Assembly: GCA_038215095.1 (NCBI GenBank)
Contig: JBBQRG010000055.1
Coordinates: forward strand, 1-20,369
Source of the DNA: DATACN01 sp038215095
Lineage (GTDB): Bacteria > Actinomycetota > Thermoleophilia > Solirubrobacterales > Thermoleophilaceae
Direction: 5' to 3'
Length of the DNA: 20,369 nt
Shown: positions 14,195 through 20,369 of the stretch, one piece after another
Layout: the number at the start of each line of letters is the position of its first letter
Numbering within the stretch: the stretch's first letter is position 1
Notes under the pieces: model-generated
Seen by the model: only the letters and a program-made list of their open reading frames with translations
Databases searched by the model: none
Told to the model about the DNA's origin: nothing
Position numbers and translations under genes: made by a program

Positions 14195-15289
14195 TCAGGC
14201 CGAGGCGAGCACCGAGCTCAGCGCGGCCGCGAAGATCTCGTTCTCCTCGTCGGTGCCGGCGGTCACGCGGATGGCGCCGGGCGCGCCGAAGCCGGTCAGG
14301 GCGCGCACGATCACGCCCTCCTCCTCGAGCAGCCGCCGCGCCAGGCCCTCCCCGTCGCCGCCCGGCACGTCGGCGTAGACGAAGTTCGTGTGCGAGGGCT
14401 CAGGATCGAGGCCGGCGGCGCCCAGCGCCTCGAAGAGCCGCTCGCGCGCGCCCCGCGCGTGCCCGATCCGCAGTTGCACCGCGTCGGTCTCGTGCAGCGA
14501 GGCAAGCGCCGCCTCCTGTGCGGGCTGGTTCACGTTGAAGACCGGCCGCACGCGGTCCAGCGCGTCGGCGACCTCAGGCGACGCAAGCGCGTACCCGATA
14601 CGCAGCGCCGCGAGCCCGTAGACCTTCGAGAACGTGCGCAGCACGGCCAGCCGCGGCACTCCCTCGGCCACCAGCGCCGGCCCCTCCGGCTGCTCCTCGG
14701 CGTACTCGGCGTAGGCCTCGTCGAGCACGCACAGCACCTGGTCGGGCAGGGCGCTCACGAACGAGCGCACCTCGTCGCTCCCGGCCAGCGTGCCTGTCGG
14801 GTTGTTCGGGTTGGCGAGGTAGACGAGCTTCGTGCCCGGCCGGCGCGCCTCGGCGAGCAGACCGTCGAGGTCGGTGGCGCGCCCGCGCGGCGGCACCCGC
14901 ACTCCCTCGGCGCCAGAGCACGCCGCGGCCGCCACGTAGCTCGGAAACGACGGCCACGGAAAGGCCGCGCGCTGGCCCGCGTCGAGCGTGGCCACGGCGC
15001 ACAGTCGGATCAGCTCGTCGGCGCCGTTGCCGAGCACGACCTGCTCGACCGGCAGCCCGAAACGGGCGCCGAGCGCCTCACGCAGCCTCACCCCGCCGGC
15101 ATCCGGATAGCGGTTCAGCTCGCCCACCGCGGCCTGGAAGGCCGCGGCCGCCGCCGGCAGCGGCCCGAAGGCGCCCTCGTTGGAGGCCAGCTTCACGATC
15201 CGCTCCAGCCCGAGCTGCTCCTGCAGCTCGCGCATCGGGCGCTGGGGCCGGTAGGGCTCGACCTGAGCCAGGGTGGGGCGCAGGGGCAT
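14195..15289 (-). CDS. hisC: Histidinol-phosphate aminotransferase-type PLP enzyme
   Basis: A 364-aa fold-type I aminotransferase of the HisC group. Motifs: KLASNEGAFGP near 33-43, VVLGNGADELI (84-94), WPSFPSYV (112-119), YLANPNNPTGTL (157-168), VLDEAYAEYAEE (188-199) with Asp190 facing the pyridine nitrogen, and the Schiff-base Lys222 in TFSKVYGLAALRIGY with Arg230. HisC makes histidinol phosphate from imidazole-acetol phosphate. The gene is not within a his operon here, so a broader aromatic or phosphate-substrate aminotransferase role is possible. It starts at ATG 15289 with TAGGCT 6 nt upstream, in an 18-bp gap shared with the divergent LON-domain gene. Confidence 0.88.
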   Translation of the reverse strand: MPLRPTLAQVEPYRPQRPMRELQEQLGLERIVKLASNEGAFGPLPAAAAAFQAAVGELNRYPDAGGVRLREALGARFGLPVEQVVLGNGADELIRLCAVATLDAGQRAAFPWPSFPSYVAAAACSGAEGVRVPPRGRATDLDGLLAEARRPGTKLVYLANPNNPTGTLAGSDEVRSFVSALPDQVLCVLDEAYAEYAEEQPEGPALVAEGVPRLAVLRTFSKVYGLAALRIGYALASPEVADALDRVRPVFNVNQPAQEAALASLHETDAVQLRIGHARGARERLFEALGAAGLDPEPSHTNFVYADVPGGDGEGLARRLLEEEGVIVRALTGFGAPGAIRVTAGTDEENEIFAAALSSVLASA

Positions 15290-15294
15290 ACGGC

Positions 15295-15301
15295 TAGCCT
15301 A
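15295..15301. promoter_or_regulatory. Symmetric -10 TAGCCTA serving divergent leaderless genes
   Basis: One 7-bp element reads TAGCCT on the plus strand, 7 nt before GTG 15308, and TAGGCT on the minus strand, 6 nt before ATG 15289. Both directions therefore have a TANNNT box at leaderless distance within an 18-bp gap. This fits the published idea that symmetric -10 sequences give bidirectional bacterial promoters. No -35 is recognisable on either side. Confidence 0.55.
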
Positions 15302-15307
15302 GATGCG

Positions 15308-15931
15308 GTGGGAGACCCAATCGATCGCTTGCCCCTGTTTCCCCTCGGCCTGGTGCTGCTACCGGAGGAAGTGGTGCCCCTGCACATCTTCGAGGAGCGC
15401 TACAAGCTGATGATCGGCGAGTGCCTCGACCAGGACACCGAATTCGGGATTCTCTGGATGTCGGACGACGGGCTGCGCGAGATCGGCTGCACCGCGCGGG
15501 TGACCCAGCTGCTGGAGCAGATGGAGGACGGGCGCATGAACGTGCTGGTTCAGGGCGCCGACCCGTTTCGCCTGCTGCGCCGCATCGAGGACCTCCCGTA
15601 TCCGGCCGGCGACGTCGAGCTGCTCGACGAGGAGGAGGAAGGCGAACCCGACGCGGGCGCCGGCGCGCGCGAGCGTTATGCCGACCTGGTCGAGCGGGTC
15701 ACCGACTCACGGCCCACCGACGGCGACCTCGAGAAGCTCCACGCCTACGGGATGGCCGCCACGCTCGACTTCGAGCTCGACGCCAAGCAGACGCTGCTGG
15801 AGCTTCGCTCCGAGTCGGGCCGCCTCGAGCGGCTCACCGAGCTGTTCGCCACCACGATCGAGCGCATCGAGCAGGCCGAGGCCACCGCCGAGGCCGCGCA
15901 GACCAACGGCCACCCGCGCCGCTCGCCCTAG
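15308..15931 (+). CDS. LON substrate-binding (N-terminal) domain protein
   Basis: A 207-aa stand-alone LON-SB/PUA-like domain protein without the AAA+ or protease parts of Lon. The signature is at the N-terminus: RLPLFPLGLVLLPEEVVPLHIFEERY, followed by CLDQDTEFGIL and IGCTARVTQLLEQMEDGRMNVLVQG. The C-terminal half is helical and rich in Glu, Leu and Arg (ERYADLVERVTD, KQTLLELRSESGRLERLTELF). Family members are widespread in actinobacteria; their biochemical role is not settled, and substrate or adaptor binding is presumed. It starts at GTG 15308. The nearby ATG at 15303 is out of frame. Its stop shares CTAG (15928-15931) with the convergent beta-helix gene. Confidence 0.88.
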   Translation: MGDPIDRLPLFPLGLVLLPEEVVPLHIFEERYKLMIGECLDQDTEFGILWMSDDGLREIGCTARVTQLLEQMEDGRMNVLVQGADPFRLLRRIEDLPYPAGDVELLDEEEEGEPDAGAGARERYADLVERVTDSRPTDGDLEKLHAYGMAATLDFELDAKQTLLELRSESGRLERLTELFATTIERIEQAEATAEAAQTNGHPRRSP

Positions 15932-18051
15932 CGTCGAAGCCGGGGAGCGGCTTTCTTCTTCACCGTACGGTGGTGGCCCGCCGGGTCCGTCACGCCAGCG
16001 CTCACCAGCAGCCCGATCCTGTGCTTGTGCCGCAGCAGCGAGCGCAGGTTCTTCGTGAGCGAGAGCTTGATCGTCTTCTTCGAGTGCGCCTTCACACTCA
16101 GCTTCTTGCGCTTCAGCTTCGAGTAGCGCCGGTGCTTGCGACGCCCGAACTTCTTCGTCGAGCGCGCTGAGAGCTTGCCGCTGACCGCGAACCCGTTGTG
16201 GTTGGTGAGGATGACCGGCACGGGTCCCTTTTTCCCGATCCGCCTGCCCACGCTGAGCGTCACGAGCGTCTTTTTGCCGAAGGCCGGCTTCGGCAAGGGG
16301 GGCAGCGGGGGCACCTGCTGCTCGACCGACCCGATGTCGGCGGCGTCCCCGAAGTTGGCGACCGACGGAAGGTCCACGGGCCGCTTGAGCCCGCGCTGGT
16401 CCGTCGTCAAGCCGAAGGACGAGCCCGCGTCGAGCGCCGGGCTGCCCGGCTGGGGCGCCATCGACGGCGTGAGGCCGCCGTTGGCGGCGAGCGGTCCGAG
16501 CAACGGGTCGCCGGTGAGCGGCGAGCCGGTGATCGTGCCCCCCTCGCGGCCGCTGCTCGTCCCCACGATGTCGCGTGCGCCGATGTCCGCGTCAGCCGTG
16601 CCGGTGGTGATGGGAGTCAGGTTGTAGTCCGTCGCGTCCGAGACGACGTCCTCGGGCGCCCCGCTGCCGCGGGCGACGATCGTGTCGCGCAGCGTCGTCT
16701 TTGCGTTGCGCTGGGTGGAACCGTCGTAAACGAGGTTGTAGATCGAGGTACCACGGTCGGCGGCGCTGTTCGCCGCGAAGGTCGAGCCCACCGCCGTAAA
16801 GGCGCCGCTCATGTTGAACACGGCGCCGCCCATGCCTTTACCGGGCCCGGGAATATCGGTCGGGCCGCCGCCCGTCGCGGAGTTCCCGGCGAACGTCGAG
16901 TTGGCGATGACGACGGTCCCCTGCATGTTGAACACGGCGCCGCCGAACCCCGCTCCTCCTCCGCCGCGCGACGGCGAACCGCCCGTAGGAGTGCCGCCCC
17001 CGAAGCCTGGCGTTCCCAGCGTCCCGGAGGCGCCGGTGGTAGCGCCGCCCCCGCCGAACCCTCCGTGGCCGCCGGCGGCGAGCCCCCAGCCTCCGCCTCC
17101 CCCGAAGCCACCACCGCCGCCCGAGCCGGGCGTTCCCTGGCCGCCGCCGGCACCCGCGCCGCCCCCTCCGCCGCCGCTCAAAGCGCCGCCACCCTGACCG
17201 AATCTGCCGCCGCCACTGCCGTTGCCAGTACTGCCGGTGTTGCCCCCACCACCGCTCCCGTCGCCGCTCATGCCGCCCGAGATGCCGGCGCCGAAGCCCC
17301 CCGTGCCCGTGCGCGGCCCGCCGCCCTGCCCAGGCGTGGCCCCCGCGTTGCCGCCGTTCTCGCCGCCAGCCAAGCCGGCTCCGCCGCCTGCGCCGCTCGC
17401 GTTGCCGGTCCCTCCCGTGCCGCCCGGCAGCCCGTCGAGGTTCCCCATCCCGCCTCCATTGCCGGAGTTCGAGGGTTCCGCGCCCAGGCCTCCGCCGCCA
17501 TTGTCGGAGCTGGCCGCAGCTGCTCCGCCCTCGGCTGAGTTGCCCGTGAGCGTGCTGCGTTCGATCACCAGCGTGCCCTGGTTGAAGATCGCCCCACCCA
17601 GCCCGGCACCGCCGCCACCGGCCCCCGAGCTGCCGCCCCTTGCGGTGCCCCCCACAAGCGACAGGTCCCGCAGGGTCAGCTTGCCCGCGCCCGGCGAGAC
17701 GTAGCCGAGCGTGTCGGCATCGGCCGGGTCGGCGCCCACGAAGAAGAACCGGAAGCGCGTCAGAGAGCCCGCAGCGCTGTTGATCGTCGCGCCGTGGCCT
17801 TCGATCGTGATGTCGCTCCCGATAGCCGGCAGCCCGTTGAACCCGTACCAGCCGTTGTCCTGCTGGTCGACCGTGTAGACGCAGCCGGCTCCGAGCGACA
17901 CGGAGTCGGGCCCAGCCGCCGTGTTGGCCTGTGTGATCGCCGCCTTCAAGGCGGTGGCGCCGCCCGAGCACGGCGCCGGGAACGTAGCCGCTGACGCGCT
18001 CGCAGGGCACAGGGCCACGACGAGCGTGGCCAGTAGCGGGACTCGCCTCAC
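15928..18051 (-). CDS. Secreted parallel beta-helix protein with a ~195-residue glycine-rich insertion and cationic tail
   Basis: A 707-aa exported protein. Signal peptide: RR then LLATLVVALCPASASA, with probable cleavage near residue 21. A beta-helix follows with recognisable rungs: G.GGAIFNQGTLVIERSTLTGNSA (about 150-173), GFGGAVFNMQGTVVIANSTFAGNSA (368-392) and GMGGAVFNMSGAF...STFAANSA (407-430). Between the first two lies a glycine-dominated insertion (about 174-367) with runs of up to six Gly. Residues 518-577 match the choice-of-anchor Q-type ending (ANGGLTPSMAPQPGSPALDAG, TDQRG, DIGSVE). A proline hinge (580-590) leads to a strongly basic C-terminal beta domain (591-707). GTG 18051 is preferred over TTG 18060 because TAGGTT stands 7 nt upstream. 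It is probably a cell-surface or matrix protein. Confidence 0.85.
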   Translation of the reverse strand: MRRVPLLATLVVALCPASASAATFPAPCSGGATALKAAITQANTAAGPDSVSLGAGCVYTVDQQDNGWYGFNGLPAIGSDITIEGHGATINSAAGSLTRFRFFFVGADPADADTLGYVSPGAGKLTLRDLSLVGGTARGGSSGAGGGGAGLGGAIFNQGTLVIERSTLTGNSAEGGAAAASSDNGGGGLGAEPSNSGNGGGMGNLDGLPGGTGGTGNASGAGGGAGLAGGENGGNAGATPGQGGGPRTGTGGFGAGISGGMSGDGSGGGGNTGSTGNGSGGGRFGQGGGALSGGGGGGAGAGGGQGTPGSGGGGGFGGGGGWGLAAGGHGGFGGGGATTGASGTLGTPGFGGGTPTGGSPSRGGGGAGFGGAVFNMQGTVVIANSTFAGNSATGGGPTDIPGPGKGMGGAVFNMSGAFTAVGSTFAANSAADRGTSIYNLVYDGSTQRNAKTTLRDTIVARGSGAPEDVVSDATDYNLTPITTGTADADIGARDIVGTSSGREGGTITGSPLTGDPLLGPLAANGGLTPSMAPQPGSPALDAGSSFGLTTDQRGLKRPVDLPSVANFGDAADIGSVEQQVPPLPPLPKPAFGKKTLVTLSVGRRIGKKGPVPVILTNHNGFAVSGKLSARSTKKFGRRKHRRYSKLKRKKLSVKAHSKKTIKLSLTKNLRSLLRHKHRIGLLVSAGVTDPAGHHRTVKKKAAPRLRR

Positions 18052-18058
18052 GGCGACC

Positions 18059-18064
18059 AACCTA
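18059..18064 (-). promoter_or_regulatory. -10 element TAGGTT for the beta-helix gene
   Basis: Minus-strand TAGGTT (18064-18059), 7 nt before GTG 18051. It lies between the stop of the SRPBCC gene (18070) and this start, showing that the beta-helix gene can have its own promoter despite the 18-bp gap. The identical box and spacing precede the gamma-glutamyltransferase start at 20029. Confidence 0.5.
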
Positions 18065-18069
18065 CGTCG

Positions 18070-18504
18070 CTAGCCGCTCTCGAGCAAGCGCTTCAGGGCC
18101 TTCATCTGCCCGTCCAGGTGGCGCGGCACCATCCGGTTGCCCAGCAGCTGCAGCGGCTTCGGGAGCTTCCATTCCACGTCGCTGCGCTGGGTGAAGCGGG
18201 TGCCCGCGCCGGCGGGCTCGAGCAGATAGGTGACGTCGAAGACGCCGTCCTCGTCCTCCTCGCGAAAGCGCGCGAGCCGCGGCGGGTCGAGCTCGATCAG
18301 CTCCACCTTCAGCTCCGCGGCGGGCTTCAGCCGGGTCGGCTGGTGCTTCACGAGATACCGCGCGCCCGGGCCGGGGCCGTGGCCCGCGACCTGCTCGCAG
18401 GATTTGACCTTGGGGCACCAGCGCGGGTCGTTCAACGCGTCGGTGACGAAGGCGAACACCTCCTCGACGGGCCGTTGGATCTCCACCTCGCGCTCGACGC
18501 GCAC
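18070..18504 (-). CDS. SRPBCC (START/Bet v1-like) family protein
   Basis: A 144-aa single-domain helix-grip protein. The N-terminus RVEREVEIQRPVEEVFAFVTDALNDPRWCPKV is the standard polyketide_cyc2-type opening. The middle strands (VELIELDPPRLARFREED, GVFDVTYLLEPAGAGTRFTQRSDVEW) and the C-terminal helix (VPRHLDGQMKALKRLLESG) complete the fold. Such proteins bind hydrophobic ligands; the ligand here is unknown. GTG 18504 lies 1 nt after the TAG stop of the gamma-glutamyltransferase gene (stop 18508-18506), so the two are an operon with coupled translation. Confidence 0.88.
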   Translation of the reverse strand: MRVEREVEIQRPVEEVFAFVTDALNDPRWCPKVKSCEQVAGHGPGPGARYLVKHQPTRLKPAAELKVELIELDPPRLARFREEDEDGVFDVTYLLEPAGAGTRFTQRSDVEWKLPKPLQLLGNRMVPRHLDGQMKALKRLLESG

Positions 18505-18505
18505 G

Positions 18506-20029
18506 CTAGCCGACCACGGTCGCCGCGCCGCCCCGGCGCGGGTCGCCGCCGCCCGACAGCTCGCCGGTTCCCGGCCGGCGCGCCACCGCCTGCACGCCGC
18601 CGAAGAAGAGGTTCTGCTCGCTCCAGCGGCGCACGCGCCAGCCGCGGGCCTCCAGCCGGTCCAGCGCCTCGGGGGCGATGCCCGGCTCGGCCTCCACCAC
18701 GTCGGCCTCCACGTGGATGCGCGGTCGCCTGACCGCCTCCTCCGCCGGCAGGCCGTCGTCCACCACGGCCAGCGTGGTCTGGAGGATGGCCGAGCGGATG
18801 CGGTTCGAGCCGGCCGAGCCCAGCGCCAGCTCCGGCAGGCCGTCGCGCAGCACCACCGTCGGGGCCATCATGCTGGGCACGCGGCTGGCGGGCTCGTGGA
18901 GGTGGTAGCCCGCCGGGTTCAGGTCCTCCTCGCCGAGCATGTTGTTCAGGTGCAGCCCGGTGCCGGGCACCACGACGCCGGAGCACGAGCCGTTGGAGCA
19001 CGTGACCGAGGCGCAGCCCCCGTCGGCGTCGAGCACCGAGATGTGCGTGGTCGATCCCAGGCGGCCGTGCACCTCGCCCGCCACGTTGTCGAGCGCGGTG
19101 GCCGCGAGGAACTGCTCCATGTAGCCCGGCTTGGCCAGCCCCTCGAGGAAATCCTCGTCGCGGGCGCGGTTGGTCGACGCGATCACCTCTGCGATCGCCT
19201 CCACGTCCGCCGGGCGCTCCACGCGCTCGAGGATGCCCAGCGCGTCCGCGATCAGGATGCCGCCCGACGACGGCGGTGGGTTGGTGAGCACCTCGCGGCC
19301 GTGGTAGTCCACCCGCGCGGGCGTTCGCTCAACGACCTCGTATGCCGCCAGGTCCTCGTGCGTGACCAGGCCGCCGCGCTCGAGCACCCAGTCGCTGGCC
19401 TTGCGGCCCGCATCGCCGCCGTAGAGGAAGTCCGGTCCCTCGGCGCCGAGCCGCTCGAGCAGGTCGCCGAGCTCCGCCAGCCTGATCGTGTCGCCGGCCT
19501 CGAGCAGCCGGCCGCCCGGCGCGTAGATGGCCTCCGCCTCGGGCGTGGAGCGCAGGATCGGCTCGAGCACCGTGAACAGGAAGCCCTGCATCGGCGTGAC
19601 CTCGACGCCCTCGCGGGCCGCCCGCGCGGGCCCCGAGCAGAGGTCTCCAAGCGGCACGCTGCCGAAGCGATCGAGCGCCTCGTGCACGCCCTTCGTGGTG
19701 CCCCAGACGCCGCACGACGACGGGCCGGCGTTGAATTGCTGCACGGCACCCTCGGCGAAGGTCACGTCGATCGGCACCAGCTCGGCGGGCTTGGGCGAGT
19801 CGAGCCCCAGCCCGGGCGCCGCCACGAAGAAGTCGAGCAGGTGGTTCTCGCCGCCGGCCGTGTGCAGCAGCATGAAGCCGCCGGCGCCGGGGCCCGTAAG
19901 CGGCGACTCGGCCACGAACGACATCAGCACGCACGCCGCGGCCGCATCGACCGCGTTGCCACCGTTGCGCAGCACGTCCGCCCCCGCCTGCGCGGTCAGC
20001 GGATGGCCGGCTGCGACGACGCCTCTCAC
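18506..20029 (-). CDS. ggt: Gamma-glutamyltransferase-family Ntn hydrolase
   Basis: A 507-aa member of the gamma-glutamyltranspeptidase family. The opening VVAAGHPLTAQAGADVLRNGGNAVDAA and LTGPGAGGFMLL are family hallmarks. The autoprocessing site is LGSTTHISVLDADG, with Thr327 (first of TTH) the expected new N-terminus and nucleophile of the small subunit. GSAGSNRIRSAILQ matches the late glycine motif. The family hydrolyses or transfers gamma-glutamyl groups of glutathione and related peptides. GTG 20029 begins right at the conserved domain and has TAGGTT 7 nt upstream. An upstream ATG at 20083 would lie over the promoter and adds only non-family sequence. From this start there is no signal peptide, so the enzyme would be cytoplasmic, unlike most bacterial GGTs. 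Specificity is unproven. Confidence 0.88.
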   Translation of the reverse strand: MRGVVAAGHPLTAQAGADVLRNGGNAVDAAAACVLMSFVAESPLTGPGAGGFMLLHTAGGENHLLDFFVAAPGLGLDSPKPAELVPIDVTFAEGAVQQFNAGPSSCGVWGTTKGVHEALDRFGSVPLGDLCSGPARAAREGVEVTPMQGFLFTVLEPILRSTPEAEAIYAPGGRLLEAGDTIRLAELGDLLERLGAEGPDFLYGGDAGRKASDWVLERGGLVTHEDLAAYEVVERTPARVDYHGREVLTNPPPSSGGILIADALGILERVERPADVEAIAEVIASTNRARDEDFLEGLAKPGYMEQFLAATALDNVAGEVHGRLGSTTHISVLDADGGCASVTCSNGSCSGVVVPGTGLHLNNMLGEEDLNPAGYHLHEPASRVPSMMAPTVVLRDGLPELALGSAGSNRIRSAILQTTLAVVDDGLPAEEAVRRPRIHVEADVVEAEPGIAPEALDRLEARGWRVRRWSEQNLFFGGVQAVARRPGTGELSGGGDPRRGGAATVVG

Positions 20030-20036
20030 GGGGGCG

Positions 20037-20042
20037 AACCTA
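20037..20042 (-). promoter_or_regulatory. -10 element TAGGTT for gamma-glutamyltransferase gene
   Basis: Minus-strand TAGGTT (20042-20037), 7 nt before GTG 20029: leaderless geometry, identical to the box before 18051. It separates this operon from ftsZ upstream. Confidence 0.5.
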
Positions 20043-20098
20043 GCGCGACACGGACGTACCGCGGGGAGAGCCGAGCAGGGCAAGGACGCAGGGAGCGA

Positions 20099-20115
20099 CG
20101 CGTGCTCCGCACGCG
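20099..20115 (-). terminator. GC-rich hairpin downstream of ftsZ, candidate terminator
   Basis: CGCGTGC-TCC-GCACGCG is a perfect 7-bp stem with a 3-nt loop, 28 nt after the ftsZ stop codon. There is no T-run on the minus-strand 3' side, so it is either a U-less actinobacterial-type terminator or an mRNA 3'-end stabiliser. The flanks carry the direct repeat AGGACGCAG (20083-20091 and 20124-20132). Confidence 0.4.
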
Positions 20116-20143
20116 AGCGACCGAGGACGCAGCGATGCGACGG

Positions 20144-20369
20144 CTATCGCCGCGGTACGAATTCAGGGACGTCGACGTCGGCGAGACTCGGTGAGCTCGT
20201 GCGCCGCACGCGCGGCTCGTGGTCGGCCGCCAGCCGCTCGTTGCGCGGCTCGCTGCGCGGCGCGGCCCTGTACTGCGGCCGGTCGCCGTAGCCGGTGGCC
20301 ACCACCGTGACCCAGACCTGGTCCACGACCTTCTCGTCGACCATGGCGCCGAAGATGATGTTGGCGTCG
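20144..20369 (-). CDS. ftsZ: Cell division protein FtsZ, C-terminal part (5' end beyond window)
   Basis: The last ~75 codons of ftsZ. The end of the tubulin-like core reads DANIIFGAMVDEKVVDQVWVTVVATGYG, which matches the conserved FtsZ C-terminal subdomain (NIIFGA, then VTVIATGF). A short disordered Arg/Glu-rich linker (about 35 residues) follows. The extreme tail DVDVPEFVPRR is the conserved C-terminal peptide that binds FtsA/SepF-type partners (usual form D.DIP.FLR.R). FtsZ polymerises with GTP to form the division ring. The gene continues off the right edge. Downstream, after a 114-bp gap, is the GGT-SRPBCC operon rather than the pgeF/yggS/sepF group that often follows ftsZ in actinobacteria. 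Confidence 0.93.
   Translation of the reverse strand, partial: DANIIFGAMVDEKVVDQVWVTVVATGYGDRPQYRAAPRSEPRNERLAADHEPRVRRTSSPSLADVDVPEFVPRR

Noticed and set aside
16900..17560. The glycine-rich stretch as a CRISPR or regular tandem repeat array
   Set aside because: Repeat units are short, irregular GGN codon runs with no constant repeat and spacer lengths; they are coding and in frame.
16811..17704. Long proline-rich open frames on the plus strand (PPPPP runs)
   Set aside because: They are the complement of the glycine codons of the beta-helix protein; there is no start context and no other support.
1..20369. Signs of a mobile element, phage or defence island
   Set aside because: No integrase, transposase, phage structural, restriction or toxin-antitoxin motif was readable; composition appears uniform and genes are housekeeping or metabolic.

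Overview
The window looks like a chromosomal segment of a very GC-rich actinobacterium. Gene content and style suggest the class Thermoleophilia (Solirubrobacterales-like): a secreted glycine-rich beta-helix protein with a cationic tail, a DUF1211/TMEM175 protein, an ftsZ tail ending in DVDVPEFVPRR, and a majority of GTG starts. This placement is inference from style, not a computed phylogeny. No rRNA, tRNA, CRISPR array, insertion sequence or prophage gene was seen. The window is gene-dense; no non-coding stretch reaches 300 bp, and the longest gaps are 116 bp (6958-7073) and 114 bp (20030-20143).

Layout. 1-1778 (minus): MacB/FtsX-type ABC permease (cut by the left edge) and its ATPase. 1824-4396 (plus): S9 prolyl-oligopeptidase-type peptidase, translationally coupled to a SAM methyltransferase. 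4386-5388 (minus): a stand-alone receiver protein followed by a NarL/LuxR response regulator. 5453-6148 (plus): hexapeptide-repeat acyltransferase. 6145-6957 (minus): a second methyltransferase, paralogous to the first. 7074-8209 (plus): an isochorismatase-like hydrolase interrupted by an in-frame TGA, then a TMEM175-type channel. 8167-11574 (minus): a three-gene operon, methyltransferase > GH57/DUF1957 > GT4 glycosyltransferase, with the same order as Mycobacterium tuberculosis Rv3030-Rv3031-Rv3032 (glycogen / methylglucose lipopolysaccharide). 11610-12515 (plus): another methyltransferase, divergent from that operon. 12512-14118 (minus): an unknown polytopic membrane protein and an unknown 112-residue protein. 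14195-15289 (minus): hisC-like aminotransferase. 15308-15931 (plus): LON-substrate-binding-domain protein. 15928-18051 (minus): secreted beta-helix protein with a large glycine-rich insertion. 18070-20029 (minus): gamma-glutamyltransferase and SRPBCC protein. 20144-20369 (minus): the 3' end of ftsZ.

Two window-wide features stand out. First, many transcription-unit starts have a TANNNT hexamer exactly 6 or 7 nt upstream of the start codon. This is the geometry of leaderless mRNAs, and it decides several start codons (1824, 6957, 18051, 20029). The 18-bp gap between hisC and the LON-domain gene holds one symmetric TAGCCTA that can serve both directions. Second, all five convergent gene pairs overlap at their 3' ends. 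Three of them share a single CTAG that supplies the stop codon on both strands, so these genes have no private terminator space.

The best candidate for a coherent biological system is the glucan cluster at 8167-12515. A GT4 enzyme would make alpha-glucan, a GH57 enzyme would branch or trim it, and one or two methyltransferases could modify it. This would be an MGLP-like pathway outside the mycobacteria.
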